DNA of 24,556 nucleotides from positions 1-24,556 of IMG/VR virus record IMGVR_UViG_3300007538_000173; one strand, 5' to 3'. Below, piece after piece: positions 6,403 to 13,683 of the stretch (position 1 is the stretch's first letter; each line of letters opens with the position of its first letter). The notes beneath the pieces are model-generated. The model had not been told where the DNA came from, made no database searches, and worked only from the letters and a program-made list of their open reading frames with translations. The position numbers and the translations under genes are program-made. Source of the stretch: a virus.

Positions 6403-6683
6403 AACTAGACTACCCTAACACTTGTCCTATCATAGACAGAGGTATAAGCTCTTGTTCAGATGCTATCTCAAGCCACGTAGAACGACTTGTGGAGAGTTTA
6501 TTTCCAATGTTGGATACATTGATTAACATGGTGCAGGAGACTTCCTATGACATATTACAGGATGTCGAGAGGGAATTTGAAGTGGTACGGAGTACAAATG
6601 AGGGTATGCGTAGTGCTGCTGATTGTCAGATTAAAGATTTGTGTGATGAATTGAGTGAGTTGGAGAGTAGGTGTGAGGATTGA
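6399..6683 (+). CDS. hypothetical coiled-coil protein (94 aa)
   Basis: Begins MKLDYPNTCPIIDRGISSCS; the rest is a nearly continuous helix with heptad spacing (LFPMLDTLINMVQETSYDIL, IKDLCDELSELESRCED). The ATG overlaps the stop of the 23-residue ORF. The SD is weak (AAGGG), so it probably depends on coupled translation. It is the last small gene before the primase-helicase. No family recognised. Confidence 0.7.
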   Translation: MKLDYPNTCPIIDRGISSCSDAISSHVERLVESLFPMLDTLINMVQETSYDILQDVEREFEVVRSTNEGMRSAADCQIKDLCDELSELESRCED

Positions 6684-6707
6684 TTATCTTTTTCTAAAGG
6701 ATAATCA
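6681..6707 (+). terminator. hairpin between the early small genes and the primase gene (weak terminator?)
   Basis: TGATTATC (6681-6688) pairs perfectly with GATAATCA (6700-6707); three more A-T pairs extend it past one bulged G with loop TTCT. It begins at the stop codon of the preceding gene. The stem is AT-rich and no clean T-run follows, so it may act as a partial terminator or RNA-processing site rather than a full stop. The rest of the 71-base gap is AT-rich with no clear promoter. Confidence 0.4.
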
Positions 6708-6754
6708 AGTTAGTTATTCTTTTATAAAATGTAATTAACATGAGGAGAAGTTTA

Positions 6755-8773
6755 GTGAGTGAGTATGATAGTGGTTTATTTATAGGAGAACATCATGCCT
6801 GTTTATCTACTGAGTTTCCTATTACTAAATATGGGAAGCCACGTAGATCATGTAACTCTAGTGATGGTTTAGCAGTATATGAACATACAATGACAACAGG
6901 AGAGTTATATTACGATGCTGTATGTTTCTCTTGTAAACAGGGTTTTACCAAGGAAGAAGTACATTCATCAAGTCTGACAGGTAATTTAGGTATTGATCCT
7001 TCGGTAGGTAAAGTTACCAAAGTTATGGAATTTGTCAATAAAGCCTCTAAGAAGTTACCTATTACCAGAGAAGAACGTGATATTCTATGGAATAAGACGG
7101 GTTGGGAGGCTAAAGGTTTTCGTGGGTTTACCGATGAGATATTAAAATTCTATGGGCATAGGACTGAGTTAAATGCTAATGGAGAGGTGATTGCTCAGTA
7201 CTACCCTGAGACAGAAGATTACAAACTTACGGGATACAAATCATGTCATGAACCTAAACGGTTCGGTATAGGTAATGTAGGAAAAACAGGACTTAGTAGC
7301 CAATTAAGTGGTCAACATAAATTCCCAGAAGGTGGTAAATATGCCTTGATAGTAGGCGGGGAAAAAGATAAAATTGCAGCACAAATTATGCTCCGTGAAT
7401 ATCAGGTAAAGAAACGACAAGATGGGTACAACCATTATAGTGTAGTTAGCCCTACAACAGGAGAACCTTCTGCTGCAAAACAATGTAGACAACAATACGA
7501 CTGGTTAAACTCGCATGAAGTTATTGTGATTGGCATGGATGCAGACGAAGTGGGGTTTGAGGCAGCCTTAGAGATAGCATCAGTATTACCAAAAGAAAAG
7601 GTGCGTATTGCTACATGGAGTGGTAAAGACCCTAATAAAATGTTATTAGATGGAAGACAGGCACAATTTTTATCTGATTTCTTTGGAGCTAAACCTTTAA
7701 TTGAGACAGGTGTGTATGATGCTAATATAGACTTCATGCAAGGTGTAATTGAAGTATTAACTACCCCAAGAATACCACTACCCCCTCATATGTATAAGTT
7801 ACAAGAAATGACAAAAGGCGCAGGTTTATTTACTAGATCCATATATTCACTCATAGGTGACACGAGCGTTGGTAAATCAACTCACATTGAGAGTATGATT
7901 GATTATTGGATGTTTAATGTACCTGACCATAAGGTAGGTATTGTAAGTTTAGAGGCTAACAAGGAAGAGTGGACAGCATCTATGTTATCTACATTTCTAA
8001 CTAACAACTTGTGGTGGATTCCTGTAGATGAAGTTAAGGATTACTTACAGCGTCCAGACATAGTTGAAAAGTGTAAATCTTTCTTCTATAATGAATATGG
8101 GGAACCACGATTCGCTATCTTAGATGATAGGGAAAATACGGTACATTCTTTAGAAAAGAATATAGAACGCTTAGTTAAACAGTTTGGTTGTACTATTATT
8201 GTTAATGATGTACTTACAGATGTATTAAGAACAGCGTCTAACGAAGACCAAGCTGCACATTTTAATTGGCAGAGTAACTTAGTTAAAGGGGGCACAACAA
8301 TCTTTAATGTACTGCATACCCGTAAATCCCCTTCAGATAGGAAAGGTAAGCCAACTTTTCCAGATGAAATGGACACATATGGTAGTTCGATATTCGTCCA
8401 AAAGGCTGCAGGTAACTTTATTATTGCACGTAATAAGAATGCACCAGAAGATGATATGATTGAACAAAATACAACGTATATGAAAGTAACTAAACTTCGT
8501 AAGGGTGTTACAGGTATGGCTGGTGCATTATATTATGATGGAGAGAGTAAAGTTATTGCTGATAGAGACCAATTTTTTGCTGCCAACCCAGATAAACTAC
8601 CTGTAGGATATGACCTAAGCGTTAGTAGTTTTGATAAGGCTTATTGGGAAGAAGGTGGTAGAGGTTATAACGGGGAAGGGTCTGAAGGTAGTTTTAGTGG
8701 TAATAAACAAAATAAAACTTTCACTATCAATACAGACAATGCACCAATAGATGTAGGAGGGTTCACACTTTGA
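6755..8773 (+). CDS. T7 gp4-type DNA primase-helicase
   Basis: The product unwinds the fork and primes lagging-strand synthesis. From a GTG at 6755 it is 672 residues. An N-terminal zinc domain shows C16, then C33-NSSDG and C57-x2-C60, with the first knuckle widened to C-x16-C instead of C-x2-C. The TOPRIM domain follows, with IVGGEKDK (about 200) and GMDADEVGFEA (about 260). The RecA-like helicase has Walker A GDTSVGKST (about 370), a Walker B-like TIIVNDVL, NVLHTRKSP, and an arginine-bearing C-terminus. The TOPRIM glutamate (EGE in T7) is glycine here (GGE). Start: an ATG exists at 6740, but the SD GAGGAG lies after it, 6-7 bases before GTG 6755. The stop overlaps the polymerase start. Confidence 0.93.
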   Translation: MSEYDSGLFIGEHHACLSTEFPITKYGKPRRSCNSSDGLAVYEHTMTTGELYYDAVCFSCKQGFTKEEVHSSSLTGNLGIDPSVGKVTKVMEFVNKASKKLPITREERDILWNKTGWEAKGFRGFTDEILKFYGHRTELNANGEVIAQYYPETEDYKLTGYKSCHEPKRFGIGNVGKTGLSSQLSGQHKFPEGGKYALIVGGEKDKIAAQIMLREYQVKKRQDGYNHYSVVSPTTGEPSAAKQCRQQYDWLNSHEVIVIGMDADEVGFEAALEIASVLPKEKVRIATWSGKDPNKMLLDGRQAQFLSDFFGAKPLIETGVYDANIDFMQGVIEVLTTPRIPLPPHMYKLQEMTKGAGLFTRSIYSLIGDTSVGKSTHIESMIDYWMFNVPDHKVGIVSLEANKEEWTASMLSTFLTNNLWWIPVDEVKDYLQRPDIVEKCKSFFYNEYGEPRFAILDDRENTVHSLEKNIERLVKQFGCTIIVNDVLTDVLRTASNEDQAAHFNWQSNLVKGGTTIFNVLHTRKSPSDRKGKPTFPDEMDTYGSSIFVQKAAGNFIIARNKNAPEDDMIEQNTTYMKVTKLRKGVTGMAGALYYDGESKVIADRDQFFAANPDKLPVGYDLSVSSFDKAYWEEGGRGYNGEGSEGSFSGNKQNKTFTINTDNAPIDVGGFTL

Positions 8774-10709
8774 TTTTAGATTTAGATAAATATTTACCAC
8801 AACGACATTATGGAGATATTGAAGCTAAAGGTTTCTATGATGTTGTTAATACAGAAGATGACGTTTGGTGTCTATGTACTATCACAGAAGATGATCAGGT
8901 ACTATTATTTCATGATTACCCTGAATATGATAATGTAGAGGTATATGATGCTGATGATAATAAAACTTATATCATACCACCGCGTGTAGGATCTCTTATA
9001 GATGGTGCTAGGTATTGGTATAAAATTGGCAGAAGTGGTGGCAAACTCTCAGTTCACAATTGTCAGACATACGATAAACCTTTAATTGAGAAGATTTGGC
9101 CTAAGTGTATTATACCTGCATCTTGTTGGGAGGATACTTATATACAATCAAAGGTGCAATGGTTCGACAGACCTTGTCCAAAAGGTGCCAAATCCGCTCA
9201 TGGCTTAAAAGCCTATGGCATTAAGTTTGGTAATAAGAAGCCAGACATAGAAGATTGGACAATCATGGATGCGTATAAACTACACCGTATCGTAGAAGAC
9301 TGTAAAATACAAAAGATGACTGCCTTATTTTTAGATAAGGAAGCAGAAACCTTTAAAACTAAGTTTGGTATGGATTTTACAAAAGCTATTAATGAAGTAG
9401 AGAAACCTTATGCAACTATTGCGTTTGAACAAGAGTTACGTGGTGCTAAGGTTGATGTAGAACATATTAATAAATGTGTAGCTTGGTTAGATATTGAAAC
9501 TGAACGTTTATCTTCTTACATAGAACCATCTTTACCACCTACCTTGAAAAATAAGACAGGACGTGTTGGTAGGAATGAGATGGCTCTTTTATTACTAGGG
9601 AGGGATGACGTAGCTGATATTATTGACACTTATACAGGTGAGGTAGTTAAACCTTACTACAAACCTAGTACTAATTTCCACCGTATTGAAAAGCAAAAGT
9701 ATTACTCAGGGTTTCATATATCATATGGAGATAGCCCTTCTTTCAAAAAGAAGAATGAACTTACAACGTGGATAAAAGATACGCATCCTGACACTAAAAG
9801 TAAAGAATGGGATATAGGTTTTGAGGAAAAAGAGACTCCCCTCTTAAACAAGAACACTTGTGAATATTTTGGTGTAGAGGAAACAGAAACTGATATTATC
9901 TCTGGTCCACATACACGTATTGAATGGAATATAACTAAACTTACCCAACATGAGAAGGTAAAAGGTTACCTGATAAAATCTGGTATTAAGTGGGCTGAAG
10001 TATGGAACATTAAAAAGGTAGACGGTTACCCAGCTAGAGCAGAGGAAGATACTATTATCTACTACCCACCAAAAGCCCATCCTTCTATGCAGATAACGTA
10101 TGAAGTTAAAAAGGGTGAGAACTTAGTATCATCCCCTAAATTTGGGGATAAAGAATATGAGCAACTTGGTGATGATGCAGAGATGGGTAAGGATATTGCA
10201 AAATACAACACCTATATGCATAGACGTAGGTTTTTCTCTAATGTTAAAGACCCAGAAAACAAGGGTGTATTAGCTTATGTTAGAGAAGATGGTAGGGTTC
10301 CCTGTGGTTTAGGAAACTTCCTTACATCTACAGGCCGTAGTAACCAACGGGTTATTGTTAATTTACCCTCTGAATCAAGTCTTTATGGTAAGGAGATGCG
10401 AGAAGCTATCATTGCAGATGAAGGTAAAATTCTAGTTGGTTGTGACCAAAAAAGCTCCCAACTTAGTATTGGAGCGTTTATAGCTAACAACCAAGATTAC
10501 TACAATGCTGTAGCCACAGGGGTTGAGTTTGAAAATACAGAAGATGGTTCGCAAGTTTACCTTGGGACTTCAGCCCACTGTGTTAATGCCCGTAACTTTG
10601 GTTTAGTTTCTCAAGAAGAATGGACTAAAGCTGTATCTTCTCAAGATGAGGGGTTAATACACAGTATAGCCTTAAGACGTAAGAAGTCAAAAGGTCCAAG
10701 TTTTGGCGT
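8770..10709 (+). CDS. family A DNA polymerase, exon 1 (3'-5' exonuclease, palm, start of fingers)
   Basis: Exon 1 encodes residues 1-646 and two bases of codon 647 of a predicted 824-residue replicative polymerase. The start is TTG at 8770, overlapping the primase TGA, with SD AGGAGGG at good spacing. The exonuclease domain shows D16-I-E18 (Exo I), SVHNCQTYDKP (Exo II) and a later RIVEDCKIQKM segment (probable Exo III). Motif A is VGCDQKSSQLSIGAF with D559; the position of the usual DYSQIE glutamate (steric gate) is Q564. Motif B begins R637-x3-K641-x3-F645-G. Reading through the splice site, the unspliced frame stops at 10716, so without splicing the protein lacks half the fingers and catalytic motif C. 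It is larger than T7 gp5 (704), with extra sequence between the exonuclease and palm. Confidence 0.92.
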
Positions 10710-10988
10710 TAACTAATATAGCGCATCCAACCTTAAACGGGGAAAACCTTACCATTAAGTTGAAGGTAACCTGCCGTGCTAAAGTGCCTAATTGTCACTA
10801 AAGCCTAACGACTAGATGTGTATGTAGAGAAGCATCGTAGAGCCAAGTGGTGGTATTTATACCTTAAATCGAAACGGGTTGGCTATTGCTTGCTAAAGTA
10901 ATAGATGATATAGTCTCAACTTCTATGGAAACATAGAGATGCAAGTGATGTTGCTGGCTCAGTATAACGAACTGGGTTGAAGATAATG
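10710..10988 (+). ncRNA. group I self-splicing intron (td-like, IA2 type), no internal ORF
   Basis: P1: exon GCGU (10706-10709) pairs with IGS GCGC (10721-10724), giving the U-G splice pair at U10709. P10: AATATA (10715-10720) pairs perfectly with exon 2 TATATT (10989-10994). P3: CCAACC (10727-10732) with GGTTGG (10877-10882). P4: ACGG (10737-10740) with CCGT (10774-10777). P5: ACCTT (10746-10750) with AAGGT (10763-10767). P6: GCT/AGC (10778, 10802) and AGTG/CACT. P7: GACTA (10810-10814) with TAGTC (10911-10915), in the classic contexts CCTAACGACTAGA and GATATAGTC. P8: a 9-bp stem 10883-10904. P9: TCTATG-GAAA-CATAGA (10922-10937). Two more 3' stems lie at 10941-10954 and 10958-10976. The last base is omega-G 10988. 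Extra P7.1/7.2-like stems and TAAACGGGGAA mirror T4 td. Splicing restores motif B. Confidence 0.94.
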
Positions 10989-11523
10989 TATATTTGGTTG
11001 TAGTGGTAAAAAACTAGGTTTAATGTTAGATATACCCCCACAAGAAGGTAACGAGAAAAAGAATAACTTCTTAACTCGTATGGGTCTTGATAAAGTAATT
11101 GAATATGTTAAAAGGTGTTCTCAGCAATTCAGTTACGGAGGGGGGTTCTTTATCCCTGTCTATGGTTACTGGCTATGGTGTCGTGGTGTAAACGTAGGGG
11201 TTAACTATTTTTGTCAAGGATTAGAAGCTATTATCCAGAAAAAGGCAGTTATAGCTTTTGATAAGATAATGGAAGCCAAGGGTTATAAAACTCACACAGG
11301 TTCTGTACTTCAGGTCCATGATGAGATCCTTATAGAGACTTTACCTGAGTTAGCTGATGAAGTTGGTAGGATAATGTGTAATTGCTACACAGAAGCTGGT
11401 TCTGATATGTTAGCTTGGTATAAGGAGAATAAATGGGCGTACCCTGCAGGTGGTGAACCTAGTATAAGTGTAGATTTTAGTGGAGGTTATGCTAAAGGTC
11501 TCAACTATTATGCGTGTCATTAG
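10989..11523 (+). CDS. family A DNA polymerase, exon 2 (fingers and motif C)
   Basis: Exon 2 supplies the last base of codon Val647 and residues 648-824. The joined sequence reads SFGVIFGCSGKKLG, aligning with SFG/NFGLIYGMSAFG-type O-helices of Pol I and T7. Here the usual Tyr766 (Pol I numbering) is Phe649. Motif C is LQVHDEILIE with H757, D758 and E759. A separate ATG at 11023 could give a 166-residue fragment, but it has no SD, lacks most of the O-helix and would be inactive alone. The exon ends at TAG 11521-11523, 15 bases before a hairpin. The polymerase reading is certain; splicing is inferred from structure. Confidence 0.9.
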
Positions 11524-11538
11524 TAATTAAACAAGATT

Positions 11539-11556
11539 ACCTCCCAAATGGGAGGT
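11539..11556 (+). terminator. hairpin after the polymerase gene
   Basis: ACCTCCC (11539-11545), loop AAAT, and GGGAGGT (11550-11556) form a perfect 7-bp GC-rich stem followed by GTCTTTATT. The T-run is imperfect, so termination may be partial. The right arm also contains GGAGGT, a full SD that would be masked in the hairpin. Confidence 0.65.
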
Positions 11557-11574
11557 GTCTTTATTGGGGGTTTT

Positions 11575-12714
11575 ATGAGTTTTAACTTTAAAGTTGGAGA
11601 CAAAGTTGCAAGTGTCTGTGGTAGTATGAATGGTGCGCTGATATCAATAGACCACAGACATAATCGATGTAAGGTTTTATTTGATAACGGAAGGGAGAGG
11701 AACTACAGTAAAGCTGCAATAGAATCTGGAGATATAGATGATAAACCTTATCAAAAAATAAAAGCAGGGGATAAATTTAATACTAATAAATACGGGGTGG
11801 TTACAGTTAAAGATTACCTAAGTACTTATAAGATTACTATAGAATTTAAAGATGGTGTTACTAGCTCCACAACAGCATCTAGTCTCAGATTAGGTAATGT
11901 TGGTCACCCTATGAGCGGCTTGTACATTGGCTTTGAGTTTACTAACAGTGATGGTTGTACTGGTAAAGTTATTAGATTTAATTCACCCTACGATGTAGAT
12001 GTAGAGTGGTTTGATGGTGTGGTAACTAAAGGGCATGCCGCAGCCCATATAAAGTTTGGAGGTGTTTACTACCCAAATTATAAATCTGTTTGTGGTGTCG
12101 GGTACTTTGGGATTGGAGATTATATTTCCGATAAGAGTGGTAAGACAGGTAATTATAATAAAAGAGTATATGGCTCATGGTGTAGGATGTTAGGTCGGTG
12201 CTACGATCCGAAAGAACAAATGAAACCTAAAGGTAGAGCTTATATTGGCGTTACTGTTTGCGAGGAATGGCACTGTTTTCAAAACTTTGGTAAGTGGGCA
12301 AGTGATAAGGAAGACAAATTTATTGTAGGTTTTGAGTTAGATAAGGATATGTTTGGTGATGGATTATCATATTCACCTGATAATTGCACATTACTCCCCG
12401 CCAGTATTAACAGTTTTCTCTCAGAATGTGGCGCTACTAAAGTATCAGGACTACCAGATGGTGTAAATATAGTTAAGCCTAAGGGGGGTACAAACGCTAC
12501 CGTGGGTTATATTGCTAGGTGTCACGTTGATAATGTAAGGCAATACCTAGGGTTCTATAAGACTCCAGAAGAAGCTGCAGAAGTATATAAGGTTGCCAAG
12601 GAAAGCGAAGCTCTTAGGTTAGCTGACAAGTTTAAGTCGGTTCTCAGTACAGAAGAATATGATAAACTTGTTAATTTTACTTTATCAGATATACATAGAA
12701 AGAAGGATAAGTAA
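11575..12714 (+). CDS. free-standing HNH/AP2-type homing endonuclease-like protein
   Basis: The 379-residue product has four parts. Residues 6-48, 63-108 and 115-162 are three diverged copies of a roughly 45-residue beta module (VGDKV...VLFDNG, AGDKF...IEFKDG, IGFEF...VEWFDG), probably SH3-like. Residues 170-285 form the nuclease core typical of phage HNH proteins (YGSWCRMLGRCYDP, VTVCEEWHCFQNFGKW, ELDKD, YSPDNCTLLPASIN); the histidine positions are diverged. Residues about 296-342 resemble an AP2 DNA-binding domain (YLGFYKTPEEAAEVY). Such genes are mobile and often linked to introns. The ATG at 11575 follows GGGGG; an earlier in-frame ATG (11548) sits in the upstream hairpin loop. An AUU at 11563 with the hairpin-borne GGAGGT is an unlikely alternative. 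It sits just after the intron-bearing polymerase gene. Confidence 0.8.
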   Translation: MSFNFKVGDKVASVCGSMNGALISIDHRHNRCKVLFDNGRERNYSKAAIESGDIDDKPYQKIKAGDKFNTNKYGVVTVKDYLSTYKITIEFKDGVTSSTTASSLRLGNVGHPMSGLYIGFEFTNSDGCTGKVIRFNSPYDVDVEWFDGVVTKGHAAAHIKFGGVYYPNYKSVCGVGYFGIGDYISDKSGKTGNYNKRVYGSWCRMLGRCYDPKEQMKPKGRAYIGVTVCEEWHCFQNFGKWASDKEDKFIVGFELDKDMFGDGLSYSPDNCTLLPASINSFLSECGATKVSGLPDGVNIVKPKGGTNATVGYIARCHVDNVRQYLGFYKTPEEAAEVYKVAKESEALRLADKFKSVLSTEEYDKLVNFTLSDIHRKKDK

Positions 12715-12718
12715 CCCC

Positions 12719-12747
12719 TTGACACCTACTCTCCCATACCCTATAAT
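12719..12747 (+). promoter_or_regulatory. perfect-consensus sigma70 promoter
   Basis: TTGACA (12719-12724), a 17-base spacer and TATAAT (12742-12747): 12 of 12 matches with optimal spacing. The start should be near 12753-12755, at the end of the left arm of the hairpin that follows. It begins four bases after the stop of the HNH gene and would drive the cluster of small genes that follows. Confidence 0.92.
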
Positions 12748-12773
12748 CTCCGTATCTTAATTGCTACGGAGAT
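12746..12773 (+). promoter_or_regulatory. SD-masking / terminator-like hairpin nested with the promoter
   Basis: ATCTCCGT (12746-12753) and ACGGAGAT (12766-12773) are exact reverse complements with a 12-base loop, followed by TTTTATT and the ATG at 12781. The right arm contains the SD (GGAG, 12768-12771). The left arm overlaps the -10 box and ends where transcription from that promoter would begin. Read-through RNA would carry the whole hairpin (terminating or hiding the SD), whereas RNA from the local promoter would lack the left arm. Confidence 0.75.
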
Positions 12774-12780
12774 TTTTATT

Positions 12781-13068
12781 ATGAAACTATCACCTTCTGA
12801 ACTCATATTAACTCTTGTAATATTATCAGTACTATTCTACACTGGAGTTACACGTTACCAATCTTCACTTGTACCTCCGCCTACATTGCCAAGTTGTACT
12901 GTGACTGATAACTTAGTCACTCTATACAATAAAAATTACACCAATGCTAAATTAAAGTTGACATGTGGTGGTGAAGTGTTTAATATTGACGGATTGAATG
13001 TAGGAAGAATTGTGTATAAACAAAACCGTAGAGTTTTAGGTTTGAAACATGCACCAGATGCTAAATAA
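12781..13068 (+). CDS. membrane-anchored hypothetical protein (95 aa)
   Basis: One N-terminal transmembrane segment (about residues 7-24, ELILTLVILSVLFYTGV) is preceded by few charges, then a proline-rich linker (SLVPPPTLPSC) and a small beta-rich domain with two cysteines (SCTVTD, KLTCGGEV) that could form a disulfide. An inner-membrane anchor with a periplasmic domain is likely, and a role in host takeover or superinfection exclusion is possible but unsupported. SD GGAG is nine bases upstream, within the hairpin arm. No family recognised. Confidence 0.75.
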   Translation: MKLSPSELILTLVILSVLFYTGVTRYQSSLVPPPTLPSCTVTDNLVTLYNKNYTNAKLKLTCGGEVFNIDGLNVGRIVYKQNRRVLGLKHAPDAK

Positions 13069-13082
13069 CTGGAGATAATAAT

Positions 13083-13682
13083 ATGAAAATTAAAGATATC
13101 ATTGCTAACTTGGATAAGTCTGAAGCTAATAGGGATGAGAATGTTAATTGGGATTTACAGAATATGATCTCTGATTTAAGTTTAGACTGTTGGGTGTATA
13201 GCCAAAATCAAGATGACTTACGTATGAAGTGTTACTGGTTGTCCGTTTGGACTTGTACAGATACCCATGTTGGGACAAGAGCTTACTTCTTGGATGATAT
13301 GTTGGTTTGTATCTCACAACAAAACTCACGTAAAGGTGGTGAAACCTTCGAGTGGGTTGATGAGATGGCTGTTACCGCCACAAGAAACTTCATATTTTCC
13401 TTACAGAAAGAAGAAGATGAATCTGATGTGACCTATCTAGATTTAGAAGAGGAAGTTGGTGTAGGTTTTAACGTTAATTTTACTGGACAATTACACACAG
13501 ATAAAGTAATCTACGAAGGAAGTAGGGCTGTTGTCTTAGAAGATAATGAATACACAGAGCTACCTTGTGGTAAGAAAGAAAATAACTTTCACACCATTAA
13601 GGTCACTAATGAATATGGCACTCGCCTTGTTGACATACAAAAATGTGTTGTCCCTTGGCATACTACAGATGGTTGGAGATAA
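13083..13682 (+). CDS. hypothetical protein (199 aa)
   Basis: Begins MKIKDIIANLDKSEANRDEN, with a tryptophan-rich region around residues 37-60 (DCWVYS, KCYWLSVWTCTDTH). An acidic segment (EEDESDVTYLDLEEE) separates it from a C-terminal half containing repeated short strands. The SD is GGAGAT, about 7 bases upstream, and the stop is followed one base later by the next ATG. No domain recognised. Confidence 0.72.
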   Translation: MKIKDIIANLDKSEANRDENVNWDLQNMISDLSLDCWVYSQNQDDLRMKCYWLSVWTCTDTHVGTRAYFLDDMLVCISQQNSRKGGETFEWVDEMAVTATRNFIFSLQKEEDESDVTYLDLEEEVGVGFNVNFTGQLHTDKVIYEGSRAVVLEDNEYTELPCGKKENNFHTIKVTNEYGTRLVDIQKCVVPWHTTDGWR

Positions 13683-13683
13683 T

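Noticed and set aside
6700-6730. Possible promoter (TAAAAT at 6725-6730) for the primase gene
   Set aside because: A -10-like hexamer exists, but no -35 match is found 16-18 bases upstream; such hexamers are expected by chance in AT-rich DNA.
11023-11523. Separate gene for a 166-residue polymerase fragment
   Set aside because: It has no SD and lacks most of the O-helix. The intron explains the break better, because joining at 10709/10989 restores the conserved motif exactly.
13546-13683. Upstream extension of the zinc protein gene at 13684
   Set aside because: The extension lies inside the preceding gene and lacks an SD, while ATG 13684 has one and starts one base after the upstream stop.
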